DNA of 64,000 nt, taken from NCBI GenBank assembly GCA_013334965.1, contig JAAXWO010000007.1, positions 62,001 to 126,000 on the forward strand, read 5' to 3'. The notes beneath the pieces were generated by a model. The model was not told where the DNA came from, made no database searches, and was given only the letters and a program-made list of their open reading frames with translations. How positions within the stretch are numbered: the stretch's first letter is position 1; every line of letters begins with the position of its first letter. Positions 16,886 through 26,665 of this stretch are shown here, in pieces. Position numbers and translations under genes: made by a program. This DNA comes from Chlorobiaceae bacterium. Lineage in GTDB: Bacteria; Bacteroidota; Chlorobiia; Chlorobiales; Chlorobiaceae.

Positions 16886-17739
16886 GATTCGCCATCATCG
16901 TCAACATCACCAGGGAGACCGCCCTGAACCTTGCCAGGGAGCTGACCCAATGGCTTGAAGCCCGATCGATCGAGTACCTTTTCGATCCCGAGTCGGCAAA
17001 AGCCATCGGCAGCGACAAGACCTCAACAGTTGAATCGCTCAATCAGGTCTGTGACATCTTTATCTCTCTCGGAGGGGACGGCACCCTGCTTTTCGCATCG
17101 CACTACTCCCTGTCGAAACCGGTCATCGGCATCAATGTCGGCAACCTCGGATTCCTGACAGAGTTCAGCCCCGAAGAGATGATCTCTGCCGTTGAGCAGG
17201 TGCTGACCGGCAACTATTCGATCCATACACGTTCGCAGCTCGAAGCCAGCGTAACCTCAGAAGAGAACCCGCTGCGGATGACGGCGCTGAACGACGTCGT
17301 CATCGAAAAGGGTGCCTACCCGCGCATTCCGACCTTCGTCATCAGGCTTGACGATGAAATCCTCGGATCGTACCGCGCCGATGGAATCATCATCGCCACG
17401 TCGACGGGCTCGACAGCCTATTCGATGTCAGCCGGAGGCCCGATCATCGCCCCGAAATCGAATGTCTTCGTGATCACCCCGATATGCCCGCACATGCTCA
17501 CGGTCAGGCCTATCGTCATCAGCGACGACAAAATCGTCAGGGTGTCGGTCGATTCTCCCGACGGCGAGTTCCCGCTGAACCTGGACGGCGACCTCAAGAA
17601 AATGCTTGACCCCTGCGAGATCGTCACCGTAAGGAAATCCCCGCAGTTGATCAACCTGGTAGCGAACGAAAGGAGGAGCTACTGCGCGATCCTGCGCAAA
17701 AAACTGCTCTGGGGCCACGAACATCCGGCAGGGCAATAA
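16882..17739 (+). CDS. nadK: NAD kinase
   Basis: Phosphorylates NAD to NADP. The ATP/polyphosphate motif [10 protein letters not shown] (near residues 64-73) and the NAD-binding region with LNDVVIEKG and [15 protein letters not shown] are both present. The 285-residue length is normal. It is translationally coupled to tyrA through an ATGA overlap. The pairing makes sense in that the neighbouring dehydrogenases use NAD(P), although this may be chance. Confidence 0.93.
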   Translation: MRFAIIVNITRETALNLARELTQWLEARSIEYLFDPESAKAIGSDKTSTVESLNQVCDIFISLGGDGTLLFASHYSLSKPVIGINVGNLGFLTEFSPEEMISAVEQVLTGNYSIHTRSQLEASVTSEENPLRMTALNDVVIEKGAYPRIPTFVIRLDDEILGSYRADGIIIATSTGSTAYSMSAGGPIIAPKSNVFVITPICPHMLTVRPIVISDDKIVRVSVDSPDGEFPLNLDGDLKKMLDPCEIVTVRKSPQLINLVANERRSYCAILRKKLLWGHEHPAGQ

Positions 17740-17793
17740 ACCACTCCCGCCTCGGCGCTTCGAACCATAGTCCAACGTATTTACCCTTGTTCC

Positions 17794-19269
17794 ATGACAG
17801 AACGCATCAGCTCTTTCTGGCTGCACCGTATTCTCGGCATTCCTGCATCCACGCCGCTCAGCCCGACAGAGATGGCTGCTGCGCTTCAGGTGGCCGTCTG
17901 CCCGGCTCCTGAAATGAGCCCCCGGCTTGAGCGCTTCACGGCAGCCCTGCGCGAAGCGTTCATGCAATGCGGCGTCACGATCCTCGACGGCGACGAATCC
18001 ATCGGCCAGAACGGGCGCATCAAGGCCGGTACGGCCGTCATCGCTCCGGGCATTTTCCCGGACGAGCTCCTGCCGATCAACCGGGTCTCGACCCTTTACA
18101 ACAACATCATCGTCGGCATCTACGACGAACCTCCGCCGGTTCATGACGGCCATACCCCCCAGCAGACGCTCGATGCGGTCGTCGGCCGCCTCGCCTGGGA
18201 CATGGTGCACCTGCTGATTTACGTGACCGACGACTCATGGACCGTGTGCAGCATGAACGGAGGCATCACGACCATCGGGACTTCGATGCCCGGAGCGGAC
18301 ACGGTTCTTGAATCGCTGATCCCGAAACTCACCGCGCAGGTCGTCCCACCACGGCCCGAGGATCTTGAAATCCGCCCCGGAACTCTCGACACTTCGGAAG
18401 CCGGATTCAGCGACATCGCAGCGGACTTCGTCGAATGCGGCATCATCTGGGCAGGTAATTCCCGGTTCATGAGCCACACTTCCCGGGAATCGCTCGCCTA
18501 CAGGAACAGCTTTTACCGTAAGATCGTGGCGAGGTACCTCGACGACCGCAGCGGCATGAGCTACGGATTCTTCGCCCGGCAACTCCCTGTGGACGCGGCT
18601 CCGGCGACAGTCATGGAATCGCTTTGCGACTGGATCGAAAACTCCCCGGCAGCATGCGCCTGCACGCACCACGTTCCGCTCATCCTTGCCGGACATCACC
18701 TGCTGGTCCCGGTCCCTGACGTCCGCATCCTCACGACCAGGTCCGGATGCCGGAAAACCGAGATCGACGGCAGGCATGATCTCGTCGAAATCGGGCTCGA
18801 CAATGGCCGGGCCTACCTCGGCACTCCCGCCGACCTGCCCCCGGAGCTCGTTTCAAAGCCGTCGTTCGACACCCTGACGATCATTGCCCACGCAGTCGGC
18901 AATGCCATGATATCGAGCATACTCCAGGCGCTCCGTCCCGACTCCCCGTTCCCGCAGGAGCTGAAGACACGTGGCGCATCCATGAGCCACTGGCACTACT
19001 ATCCCGAAAACGACATGGTTCCGGAAGGATTCGTCCTCCACGGCCAGAACAACCCGCCGGTATCCTGCTCGACCCCGCAGTCGGCAGCCTACAGCCTGCT
19101 GGGCAAGCTTGACGCGCTCGAACAGGCGATTGAACATGGGACGGAGTATCTGGGTGATGTGCACATCGAACCGGGCCACGGCACCAACCTGGTCGGCATG
19201 ATGTCGCTTGCCGAAACGGCAACTGCTTTGAACCGGAGAGAGTGTGATGTTCTGGCCTCCCGGATGTGA
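17794..19269 (+). CDS. Conserved-looking hypothetical protein, 491 aa
   Basis: A well-formed 491-codon gene with the strong GC-rich codon bias of the core genome, 54 bases after nadK on the same strand. I do not recognise its family. No signal peptide or transmembrane segment is evident. Scattered Cys and His residues (ACACTHH near 287-293, HWHYYPEND around 407-415) might bind metal, but no standard motif is formed. A C-terminal region repeats Gly/His-rich text (VHIEPGHGTNLVGMM). The codon use suggests a real native gene. It is followed by an inverted repeat. Confidence 0.75.
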   Translation: MTERISSFWLHRILGIPASTPLSPTEMAAALQVAVCPAPEMSPRLERFTAALREAFMQCGVTILDGDESIGQNGRIKAGTAVIAPGIFPDELLPINRVSTLYNNIIVGIYDEPPPVHDGHTPQQTLDAVVGRLAWDMVHLLIYVTDDSWTVCSMNGGITTIGTSMPGADTVLESLIPKLTAQVVPPRPEDLEIRPGTLDTSEAGFSDIAADFVECGIIWAGNSRFMSHTSRESLAYRNSFYRKIVARYLDDRSGMSYGFFARQLPVDAAPATVMESLCDWIENSPAACACTHHVPLILAGHHLLVPVPDVRILTTRSGCRKTEIDGRHDLVEIGLDNGRAYLGTPADLPPELVSKPSFDTLTIIAHAVGNAMISSILQALRPDSPFPQELKTRGASMSHWHYYPENDMVPEGFVLHGQNNPPVSCSTPQSAAYSLLGKLDALEQAIEHGTEYLGDVHIEPGHGTNLVGMMSLAETATALNRRECDVLASRM

Positions 19270-19303
19270 ATCCGGCGAAGCATGAATGAGGGTAGCTCAA
19301 GAA

Positions 19304-19330
19304 TCAGGAGGATATGACAACTCCTCCTGA
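19304..19330 (+). terminator. Inverted repeat after the 491-aa gene
   Basis: Nine-base perfect arms tcaggagga and tcctcctga with a nine-base loop stand 35 bases after the stop. No T run follows. It sits between convergent genes and may terminate one or both transcripts. Confidence 0.5.
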
Positions 19331-19356
19331 ACTCTGGGACTTCTGACTGGACTATC

Positions 19357-19905
19357 TCACCGCTGAGCCATTTTTTCGCCATACGCCCATTTGCCCTGGT
19401 GTTCGAGGATCATCTCGACGACCTCCCTTATGCATCCCCGCCCCCCTTCGTAGACCGAAATGTAGGCAACCCTGTTGCGGAGGTACTCGACGCCGTTGAT
19501 GGTCGTGACCGGCAGGCCGACTTTCCTGAGGATCTCAAGATCGTCGATATCGTCGGCGATACATGCGCACTCTTCGTCCTGGAGCCCGTGCCTGCTTTTG
19601 AAAGCGTCGTAGGCCTCGATGCGGTCGCCGCCGTCGAGGAAAAGATCGACCGGTCCGGCCGATTCCAGCAACGGGCGATATACCTCGGCATCGCGTCCTG
19701 AAATGACCGCCACATGCATACCGTTGCGAAGCGCCTCCCGGATGGCGACGACATCCCTCATGTACAGGCCGGAGAGTTCACGACCCTCGCTGTCCATCGT
19801 AATCGTACCGTTGGTGAGCACGCCGTCGACGGGAAATACCAATGCCTTGATGCCGTCAAGGGCGGCGCCGACCTGTGAGGATGGATCAGCCTGGTGGGGC
19901 TGCAT
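19357..19905 (-). CDS. KdsC-like phosphatase with altered catalytic site
   Basis: HAD-superfamily protein of 182 residues in the position of Kdo-8-phosphate phosphatase, just downstream of kdsA. The C-terminal HAD motif ADDIDDLEIL and the middle VISGRD are present. However, the first motif reads FPVDGVLTNG: the nucleophilic Asp of DxDGVLTDG is Pro (codon CCC; residue 25 from the ATG at 19905), and only the second Asp remains. Standard HAD catalysis would be lost unless another residue substitutes. A TTG at 19929 would add eight residues. Kdo synthesis may therefore rely on another phosphatase, or this protein has a different job. Confidence 0.75.
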   Translation of the reverse strand: MQPHQADPSSQVGAALDGIKALVFPVDGVLTNGTITMDSEGRELSGLYMRDVVAIREALRNGMHVAVISGRDAEVYRPLLESAGPVDLFLDGGDRIEAYDAFKSRHGLQDEECACIADDIDDLEILRKVGLPVTTINGVEYLRNRVAYISVYEGGRGCIREVVEMILEHQGKWAYGEKMAQR

Positions 19906-19944
19906 GCCGAAAAACTGGAAAGAGCTCAATTGAGTGATGGTTAA

Positions 19945-20787
19945 TTATCGTGAATGAAAGGTTTCCTGGATGGAGTGCATGCAGGCCTGCAACTGCAGGA
20001 GTTCCCGAACGGTGTCCCTGAACTCGTGAAGCGGCACCTGTGTCGCGGCGTCAGACTTCGCCATCGACGGCTCCGGATGGACTTCGAAAAAGAGCCCGTC
20101 CACCCCGGCTGCGACCGCGGCACGCGCCAGCGGCAGCAGGAAGCGACGGTCCCCTCCGGAAACGCCCGAGCCTGCGCCGGGCAACTGGACGCTGTGTGTG
20201 GCATCGAAAACGACCGGCCATCCCGAATCCCGCATGATCGGCAGGCCCCTGAAATCGACGACGAGGTTGTGATACCCGAAGGTGGTGCCACGCTCGGTCA
20301 GCATGATCTTCCGGTTCCCTGTCGATGCAGCCTTTTCGGCGGCATAGGCCATATCCTCGGGAGCCATGAACTGCCCCTTCTTGATGTTCACGGCAAGACC
20401 TGTCGCAGCGGCGGCGACGAGCAGGTCGGTCTGCCTGCAAAGAAATGCCGGAATCTGGAGCACATCGACATACTGGGCAGCGAGCTCGACCTCCCACGTT
20501 TCGTGGACGTCCGTCAGGACAGGCATATCGAAAGTCTGGCGGATTTCGGCGAGGATTTCCAGCGCCTCACGATCTCCGATGCCGGTAAACGATGATGCCG
20601 AAGAGCGGTTCGCCTTGCGGTATGACCCCTTGAAAACGACAGGCACATCCTCATCCCTGCGGATGCGATCGAGTTCTGCGGCAACCTCCATGGCCATCTG
20701 GCGGCTTTCGATCAGGCAAGGCCCGGCAATAAGGAACAGACCTTTGGGACCTGGCAGCGTCAGGGAGCCTATCGAGAACTTTTGCAT
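19945..20787 (-). CDS. kdsA: 3-deoxy-8-phosphooctulonate synthase
   Basis: Condenses PEP with arabinose-5-phosphate to make Kdo-8-phosphate for lipopolysaccharide. Typical features are [12 protein letters not shown] near the N-terminus, [19 protein letters not shown] and [16 protein letters not shown]. The protein is 280 residues from the ATG at 20787, which has AGGAAAA in front; the further upstream start at 20853 adds residues without family support. KdsC-like follows 39 bases later, so the two form a small Kdo operon. Confidence 0.92.
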   Translation of the reverse strand: MQKFSIGSLTLPGPKGLFLIAGPCLIESRQMAMEVAAELDRIRRDEDVPVVFKGSYRKANRSSASSFTGIGDREALEILAEIRQTFDMPVLTDVHETWEVELAAQYVDVLQIPAFLCRQTDLLVAAAATGLAVNIKKGQFMAPEDMAYAAEKAASTGNRKIMLTERGTTFGYHNLVVDFRGLPIMRDSGWPVVFDATHSVQLPGAGSGVSGGDRRFLLPLARAAVAAGVDGLFFEVHPEPSMAKSDAATQVPLHEFRDTVRELLQLQACMHSIQETFHSR

Positions 20788-20998
20788 GCGTTTTCCTGTT
20801 AGAATAACGGGCAGTAATGAAAGCTGCCGGCTTGTTTTAACTTCATTGTACAAGCCTTAAATTTAAACAATAATTTTTCTTTTCACTGTCCGTCAACAGG
20901 GCTCATCGGTTTATTATCGAAAGCGTTTCGCGCTCCGGCAACCGTCACCTTGCGGATCGCTGAACATAAATCGAGATACCCAATAACGATAGCAAAGT

Positions 20999-22321
20999 AT
21001 GAACACCGCAGACACAAGGCAAAGGCTTCAGGACATCGAAAAACAGATCGCAAGCCTCAAGGAGGAGCAGGCCACGGTAAAGGCTCAGTGGGATTCCGAA
21101 AAAGAGCTGATCCAGACATCGCGCCGCCTCAAATCAGAAGTTGAGGATCTTCGGGTCCAGGCAGAGAATTATGAACGCAGCGGGGACTATGGCAAGGTTG
21201 CCGAGATCCGTTATGGAAAAATCGCACAGATCGAAAAGGATCTTGAGGAGAACAGCCGTAAGATCGAGGCACGACAGGCCTCCGGCGACCTGATCATGAA
21301 AGAGGAGATCGATGCTGGGGACATCGCCGACATCGTATCCCGCTGGACCGGCATCCCGGTCAGCAAGATGCTCCAGTCCGAGCGCCAGAAGCTGCTCGGC
21401 ATCGAAACGGAGCTTCACCGGCGCGTCATCGGCCAGGACGAGGCCGTCAGGGCGGTCAGCGACGCCGTAAAACGCTCCCGCGCCGGCATGGGCGACGAAA
21501 AACGCCCGATCGGCTCGTTCATCTTCCTCGGCCCCACTGGCGTCGGCAAGACCGAGCTTGCACGAACACTTGCCGAATACCTGTTCGACGACGAGGACGC
21601 CATGATACGCATCGACATGAGCGAATACATGGAATCGCACACCGTCAGCCGCCTGGTCGGGGCTCCTCCCGGCTATGTCGGCTACGAAGAGGGCGGCCAG
21701 CTTACCGAAGCCGTCAGGAGAAAACCATTTTCGGTGGTGCTGCTCGACGAGATCGAGAAGGCGCACCCGGACGTCTTCAACATCCTGCTCCAGATCCTCG
21801 ACGACGGACGCCTGACGGACAGCAAAGGCCATACGGTGAACTTCAAGAACACCATCATCATCATGACCAGCAACATCGGCGCCCAGCTCATCCAGAGGGA
21901 GATGGAGGGAATCGACGACGGCAACGCCGAGACGGTGCTCTCGGGGCTTCAGGACAAACTCTTCCAGCTGCTCAAACAGCAGGTCAAACCGGAATTCCTG
22001 AACCGTATCGACGAGGTCATCCTCTTCACCCCGCTGACGCGCGACAACCTGAAGGAGATCGTCTCCATACAGTTCAACCTCATCCGCGACATGGCCATGC
22101 GGCAGAGGATCGCCCTCACCATCAGCGAGGATGCGCTCATGTGGCTGGCCAGAACAGGCTTCGACCCGGCATTCGGAGCACGCCCCCTGAAACGGGTCAT
22201 GCAGCGCCAGATCACCAACCGCCTCTCGGAGATGATCCTTTCCGGGCTGGTCGAAGAGGGCGATACCGTCGAGATAGGGCTTGACGGAGAGAGCATCGTC
22301 ATGACGAAAATAACCGCATGA
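20999..22321 (+). CDS. clpB: ClpB disaggregase, separate C-terminal half
   Basis: 440 residues that correspond to only the second half of ClpB. Residues 1-95 are a coiled-coil stretch like the end of the ClpB middle domain. From about 100 the second AAA+ module begins: WTGIPVSKM, Walker A GPTGVGKT (178-185), Walker [12 protein letters not shown] (246-256), pore loop [13 protein letters not shown] and a C-terminal domain with [11 protein letters not shown]. An in-frame TAG lies three codons before the ATG, so the frame does not extend upstream and the first AAA+ half is not in this window. I recall annotated split ClpB proteins in Chlorobaculum tepidum, so this is probably a lineage trait rather than decay. 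Confidence 0.88.
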   Translation: MNTADTRQRLQDIEKQIASLKEEQATVKAQWDSEKELIQTSRRLKSEVEDLRVQAENYERSGDYGKVAEIRYGKIAQIEKDLEENSRKIEARQASGDLIMKEEIDAGDIADIVSRWTGIPVSKMLQSERQKLLGIETELHRRVIGQDEAVRAVSDAVKRSRAGMGDEKRPIGSFIFLGPTGVGKTELARTLAEYLFDDEDAMIRIDMSEYMESHTVSRLVGAPPGYVGYEEGGQLTEAVRRKPFSVVLLDEIEKAHPDVFNILLQILDDGRLTDSKGHTVNFKNTIIIMTSNIGAQLIQREMEGIDDGNAETVLSGLQDKLFQLLKQQVKPEFLNRIDEVILFTPLTRDNLKEIVSIQFNLIRDMAMRQRIALTISEDALMWLARTGFDPAFGARPLKRVMQRQITNRLSEMILSGLVEEGDTVEIGLDGESIVMTKITA

Positions 22322-22330
22322 TGTGATATC

Positions 22331-22371
22331 CCCGTTCAACCGGCCCGCTTCGTTCGCACCGGTTGAACGGG
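22331..22371 (+). terminator. Strong 13-bp inverted repeat after clpB
   Basis: Perfect arms cccgttcaaccgg and ccggttgaacggg with a 15-base loop. It starts 9 bases after the stop. No T run follows, so it may be an mRNA-end stabiliser or a non-classical terminator; it could also shield the start of the next gene, 58 bases on. Confidence 0.55.
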
Positions 22372-22428
22372 ATGGCATGCAGTAACCGTTTCTGTAATAC
22401 CAATGACCGACTCCCCCCGGCATATCCC

Positions 22429-23550
22429 ATGAAAAATCTTCTCCTTACCCTGCTTCTCCTGCTCTTGTCATTCGCTTCCGGCGAGGCTGCGCCATGTCGA
22501 CCAGACAGCCTGTCGATCAAGATCGGCCAGATGCTCATGATCGGCTTCAGGGGGCTCGACGAACACAGCGAACCAACCCTTGAAGCGGACATTCGTGAAC
22601 GGGGAATCGGCGGCGTGGTGCTGTTCAACTACGATGTGGCGTCAGCGTCGCCTGTCAGGAACATCGAGTCTCCCGAACAGGTAAAGCGGCTCGTTTCAGG
22701 ACTTCAGAAGATGTCGGCACTGCCGCTCTTCATCGCCATCGACCAGGAGGGGGGCCGGGTCAGCAGGCTCAAACCGGCAAACGGGTTTCCGTCGAGCGTG
22801 TCGGCGGCTCACCTCGGGACGCTCGACAACGCGGACAGCACACGACTGGCTGCCGGAAAGACGGCCGATCTGCTCAGACAGTTGAAGATCAACATGGATC
22901 TCGCTCCGGACGTCGACCTGAACACAAATCCCGACAATCCCGTCATCGGAAAGCTCGATCGCAGCTTTTCGAAAGATCCGGCAATCGTGGCTCGCCATGC
23001 GCGGATCTTCGTCGATGAGTTTCACCGCGCAGGAATCATAGCCGCACTGAAGCACTTTCCCGGTCACGGAAGCTCGACGAAAGACACCCACAAGGATTTC
23101 ACCGATGTGACCGCCACATGGTCCAGAGAGGAGCTTGAACCCTACCGTGAGCTGATACGACAGGGCTACGACGACCCGGTCATGACGGCCCACGTATTCC
23201 ATGCGGGCCTCGACAGCCTTTACCCTGCAACGCTTTCGAAGGCAATCGTCGGAGGCATCCTGCGCGGCGATCTCAAATTCAGGGGCGTGGTGATCAGCGA
23301 TGACATGCAGATGAGGGCGATCGCCGACCGCTACGGACTCGAAACCGCCATACGCCTGGCGATCGAGGCGGGAGTAGATATCCTCCTCTTCGGAAACAAC
23401 GCATCGGCGTACGACCCGAACATCGCGGAAAAGGCGACTCGAATCATCAGGAGACTTGTCGACGAAAAGGTCATTTCACCGGAAAGGATCGATCACTCCT
23501 ACCGGCGCATCATGGCATTGAAGGCACGAACACTCTATCCCCCCAAATGA
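22429..23550 (+). CDS. Glycoside hydrolase family 3, beta-N-acetylhexosaminidase-like
   Basis: Exported family 3 hydrolase of 373 residues, related to NagZ, which removes N-acetylglucosamine in cell-wall recycling. The signal peptide (LLLTLLLLLLSFASGEAA) makes it periplasmic, unlike the cytoplasmic NagZ of enterobacteria. Motifs include PLFIAIDQEGGRVSRL, the catalytic loop KHFPGHGSSTKDTHKD (His/Asp dyad of the NagZ type), and VVISDDMQMRAI with the nucleophile Asp. The start ATG 22429 opens the signal peptide directly. It overlaps sixA by four bases. Confidence 0.87.
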   Translation: MKNLLLTLLLLLLSFASGEAAPCRPDSLSIKIGQMLMIGFRGLDEHSEPTLEADIRERGIGGVVLFNYDVASASPVRNIESPEQVKRLVSGLQKMSALPLFIAIDQEGGRVSRLKPANGFPSSVSAAHLGTLDNADSTRLAAGKTADLLRQLKINMDLAPDVDLNTNPDNPVIGKLDRSFSKDPAIVARHARIFVDEFHRAGIIAALKHFPGHGSSTKDTHKDFTDVTATWSREELEPYRELIRQGYDDPVMTAHVFHAGLDSLYPATLSKAIVGGILRGDLKFRGVVISDDMQMRAIADRYGLETAIRLAIEAGVDILLFGNNASAYDPNIAEKATRIIRRLVDEKVISPERIDHSYRRIMALKARTLYPPK

Positions 23551-24029
23551 AAACACTCTTCCTTGTACGACATGCCCATTCCGGCTGGCACAACTCTCAT
23601 GAGGGCGATTTCGAGCGCCCCCTGAGCGAGCGGGGCAGGATGGAAGCGAAAGAAATGGCTCTTCGCATGAGGAGAAAAGGAGTCGTTCCCGAGCTGATGG
23701 TATCAAGCCCGGCCCTCAGGGCGATCAGCACTGCCGATATCTTTGCCGATTTACTGGGATACTCTCCTGAGAAGATTGTTCAGAAGATCGAAATCTACCA
23801 GGGGGGCCCGGGCGAACTTGCATCGATCATCCAGGCCATTCCCGAACAATGCGGCACCGTGCTGCTTTTCGGCCATAATCCGGTGATCACCATGCTCTCG
23901 TCATGGCTCTCAGGAAAATCGATGGCATCGATGGAAACCTGCGGAATCATTATGATCGACCTCGGAAACAGGAACTGGAGTGATGTTAAAGAGGGTTGCG
24001 GCATTGCCGTCTGCTACGAACATCCGTGA
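23547..24029 (+). CDS. sixA: Histidine phosphatase, SixA type
   Basis: 160-residue phosphohistidine phosphatase. The N-terminal LFLVRHAHSG holds the RHG-type catalytic His and Arg; the RxxSTA-like segment SSPALRAISTADIF and the second His in LLFGHNPVI complete the active site. SixA acts on phosphorylated His in signalling or PTS proteins. It is coupled to the hexosaminidase gene by an ATGA overlap, though the two have no obvious shared pathway. Confidence 0.85.
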   Translation: MKTLFLVRHAHSGWHNSHEGDFERPLSERGRMEAKEMALRMRRKGVVPELMVSSPALRAISTADIFADLLGYSPEKIVQKIEIYQGGPGELASIIQAIPEQCGTVLLFGHNPVITMLSSWLSGKSMASMETCGIIMIDLGNRNWSDVKEGCGIAVCYEHP

Positions 24030-24085
24030 AGCTGAGCCCGTTTATGACCATTTGAGGTTTTGCACGATCATCGAAGGGAAGAGAA

Positions 24086-24126
24086 AAAAATGACCCGGCG
24101 TCATTTTTACGTCATTTTTTCTTCGA
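24086..24126 (+). terminator. Hairpin with repeated GTCATTTTT arms after sixA
   Basis: aaaaatgac pairs with gtcattttt at 24100-24108, and a second gtcatttttt follows at 24111-24120 with cttcga behind it. The same left arm (with gaagag in front) can therefore pair with either copy. It is T-rich at the 3' end, so it could work as a terminator. The two-way pairing is noted as a finding. Confidence 0.55.
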
Positions 24127-24192
24127 TTTTTCATAATTAGAGTGTTAATTGGTTGGTTCACTCCCGAACAGCAACCAGACAACATACCGATC

Positions 24193-24813
24193 ATGAAAAA
24201 ACATCTCGCTCTTCTTGGAGCCGTTCTCGCGACAGGGGTTCTCAACGTTCCCGCCCATGCAGCCGATCCCTTTTATGTAAGCGGGAATGTCGGCACATCA
24301 GCATTCAATGACATCGACGTCATCGTACACACGACGCGACTCCCGCACGGAACCATAACAACCGGCTCGGGCATCAATCTCATGGGAGCCATCGGTGCGC
24401 AGTTCGACAGCTTCAGGCTTGAAGCGGAACTCGGTTATCAGAGAAACAACGCACAGAAGATCAAAAGCAGCCACGGCACATTCAATTTGAGCGGCAATTT
24501 TTCGATAACCTCATATATGGCCAACGCCTACCATGATTTCAACGCCGGTGCGATCAAACCTTATATCACAGCGGGCATAGGACTCGCCGATGTCGCCGTC
24601 CATAATGTGCCTGATCCGCCGGTCGTTCTCAGCGAAACACACTCCGTACTTGGCTATCAGTTCGGAGCGGGTGCGGCTGTCCCGTTGGCAAAAAATGTTC
24701 TTCTCGATCTCCGGTATCGCTACTTTGGAACAGATACGGTCTCCCTGAGCAACAACGGAGATATTAAAGTCCCGGGAAACAGTCTGCTGGCTGGATTGAG
24801 GATCAACCTGTAA
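24193..24813 (+). CDS. Outer-membrane beta-barrel protein, Omp25-like
   Basis: 206 residues with a signal peptide (LALLGAVLATGVLNVPAHA). Alternating hydrophobic strands follow, typical of an eight-strand OmpA/Omp25-type barrel (for example LMGAIGAQFDSFRLEAELGY, and ITAGIGLADVAV), ending in an aromatic-free C-terminal strand, LLAGLRINL. Such proteins are common, structural or adhesive, and of poorly known role. ATG 24193 is chosen because it starts the signal peptide; a GTG upstream at 24142 is less likely. It is monocistronic with a strong terminator. Confidence 0.8.
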   Translation: MKKHLALLGAVLATGVLNVPAHAADPFYVSGNVGTSAFNDIDVIVHTTRLPHGTITTGSGINLMGAIGAQFDSFRLEAELGYQRNNAQKIKSSHGTFNLSGNFSITSYMANAYHDFNAGAIKPYITAGIGLADVAVHNVPDPPVVLSETHSVLGYQFGAGAAVPLAKNVLLDLRYRYFGTDTVSLSNNGDIKVPGNSLLAGLRINL

Positions 24814-24836
24814 GCTCAACCTGGTCTCCCTGCAAT

Positions 24837-24878
24837 AAAAAAAGCCGTCTCGCATGTGATTACGGGACGGCTTTTTTT
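24837..24878. terminator. Bidirectional terminator between OMP gene and gpsA
   Basis: A 13-base perfect stem (A-run plus gccgtc, and gacggc plus a T-run) with a 16-base loop. The arms end in A and T tracts, so it can stop transcripts from both sides; the two flanking genes are convergent. Confidence 0.9.
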
Positions 24879-24894
24879 GCAATTACTTGTTCAA

Positions 24895-25896
24895 TCAGTA
24901 GTTCTCCGACTTCGGCTCCCTGGTCATAAGCTCCATGATTGCCTGCTCGGCGGGTTTATTTTCGAAAAGCATCTCGTTGACGGCCCTGGTGATCGGCATG
25001 TCGACGCCGAGTCGGTTTGAAAGTTCAAGGACCGCTTTCGAGGTATGCACCCCCTCGGCGATCATGTTCATCTCGCTGATCACCTCATCGAGTTTGCGGC
25101 CTTTGCCGATCTGCTCACCGACATACCGGTTGCGGCTGTGACGGCTAAGGCAGGTCACCACAAGGTCGCCGACACCGGAAAGGCCCGACATGGTGACCGG
25201 GTCAGCACCCAGCCTGGCGCTGAGACGGGATATTTCGGCGAGCCCCCTGGTGATGATTGCCGCCTTGGCGTTGTCGCCAAAGCCGAGGCCGTCTGAAATG
25301 CCCGTGGCTATCGCGATGACGTTCTTCACCGAACCGGCAATCTCGACGCCGACAAGGTCGGTGTTGACATAGACGCGGAAGAGCTGCGTGCGGAATGCCT
25401 CCTGTACCCTGAGCGCTGTCTTCTCGGAAGAAGAGCAGGCAACGACGGTCGTCGGGTGCTGGCGGGCGACCTCTTCGGCATGGCTCGGGCCGTAGAGAAC
25501 TGCGAGCTGCTCCGGAGCCAGTTGCGGAAGGGCTTCAAGCAGCACTTCCGACATCCGTTTGCCGGTCTTCAGCTCTATCCCCTTGGCGACGTTGACGATG
25601 ATTTTTCCATCAAGAGGCAGATCGGAGAAGGCGAGGGCGGTTTCGCGGAGGGCCTGCGAAGGGACTGCCGTTACGACCATGTCTGCCGTACGGACGGCTT
25701 CATGCAATTCGTCCACGACATGGAGGGAATCGGGAAACACGCTTCCCTTGAGATAGCGTCGGTTCTCCCGCTCGGCCTCAAGCGCCCTTGCGAACTCGGG
25801 ACGGTGGGCCCAGAGCGTCACCTCATGGCCCTTGCCTGCGAGCAGGATTGCAAGCGTAGTGCCCCAGCTGCCGGCACCCAGAACGGTGATCTTCAT
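24895..25896 (-). CDS. gpsA: Glycerol-3-phosphate dehydrogenase [NAD(P)+]
   Basis: Makes sn-glycerol-3-phosphate for phospholipids from dihydroxyacetone phosphate. The Rossmann motif is [14 protein letters not shown] at the N-terminus. Further on are [12 protein letters not shown], the catalytic Lys region [17 protein letters not shown], and [11 protein letters not shown]. The family-typical start MKITVLGAG is ATG 25896, 333 residues; an in-frame ATG at 25920 overlaps the plsY end. It follows plsY, the acyltransferase that uses its product, so the two steps of phosphatidic acid synthesis are coupled in one operon. Confidence 0.92.
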   Translation of the reverse strand: MKITVLGAGSWGTTLAILLAGKGHEVTLWAHRPEFARALEAERENRRYLKGSVFPDSLHVVDELHEAVRTADMVVTAVPSQALRETALAFSDLPLDGKIIVNVAKGIELKTGKRMSEVLLEALPQLAPEQLAVLYGPSHAEEVARQHPTTVVACSSSEKTALRVQEAFRTQLFRVYVNTDLVGVEIAGSVKNVIAIATGISDGLGFGDNAKAAIITRGLAEISRLSARLGADPVTMSGLSGVGDLVVTCLSRHSRNRYVGEQIGKGRKLDEVISEMNMIAEGVHTSKAVLELSNRLGVDMPITRAVNEMLFENKPAEQAIMELMTREPKSENY

Positions 25897-25912
25897 GACC
25901 GCATTTTGAATA

Positions 25913-26620
25913 TCAGGCATGCTGCCCGAACTTCAGACGGTTTTCGGTTCCGGTGAGGAGCCGTTTGATATTCGCCCTGTGGGTGTAAAGGATGGCTGCG
26001 GCCACGATGAGCCCGAAGATGAGAAGGTGATAGTCGAGGCTGTCATGCACGAACCATTTGGCCCCGAAAAACCGGACATAATAGTCAAGCCCGCCGCCGA
26101 GTTCGAAAATGTACTTGCGAATGGCGATGATCAGCGGGAACGCAATGGCGGCAAGTATCGAGCCAAGGGAAACATAACGGGAAAGCATCACCGCAAGGAT
26201 GAAAATGCCGATCACCATGAGCATGCTCACCGGCGCGAGGCCGATCAGCATACCGGCGGCGGTACTGACGCCCTTGCCGCCCTTGAAACCTGCGAAAACG
26301 GTAAACACATGGCCGATGACGGCGCTCATGCCTGCGATCAGGCTCAGGGCGACCTCGTTCATGTCAGGGAATGCACCGAGTGGATGCGCCTTGAAAAATC
26401 CGACCACATAAACGGCCGCGACCGTACCTTTGGCGATATCGATGAGGGTGACGGTAAGGCCAGCCTTCCAGCCGAGCACCCTGAAGGCGTTCGTGCCTCC
26501 GGCATTCCCGCTGCCGAACTGGCGGACGTCGATGCCCTTGAGCAACCTGCCCGCGATAATGCTTGTAGGAATGGAGCCGATGATATAGGATACAGCGACG
26601 ATTGCAAGGACGGTCAGCAT
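25913..26620 (-). CDS. plsY: Glycerol-3-phosphate acyltransferase PlsY
   Basis: Integral membrane enzyme transferring acyl from acyl-phosphate to glycerol-3-phosphate. Conserved PlsY motifs are [19 protein letters not shown] (near 13-31), [15 protein letters not shown], and [15 protein letters not shown]. Five or more helices are predicted. The 235 residues include a C-terminal region with an insert (about residues 170-200) that is longer than in many homologues. It lies between purM and gpsA on the minus strand. Confidence 0.9.
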   Translation of the reverse strand: MLTVLAIVAVSYIIGSIPTSIIAGRLLKGIDVRQFGSGNAGGTNAFRVLGWKAGLTVTLIDIAKGTVAAVYVVGFFKAHPLGAFPDMNEVALSLIAGMSAVIGHVFTVFAGFKGGKGVSTAAGMLIGLAPVSMLMVIGIFILAVMLSRYVSLGSILAAIAFPLIIAIRKYIFELGGGLDYYVRFFGAKWFVHDSLDYHLLIFGLIVAAAILYTHRANIKRLLTGTENRLKFGQHA

Positions 26621-26665
26621 TTCGGTCTGGTTTGAATGATGAATACACTAACAACCAAAGGCGGT

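Noticed and set aside
21134-22423. A 429-codon frame on the minus strand opposite clpB
   Set aside because: Same cause: shadow of a GC-rich conserved gene.
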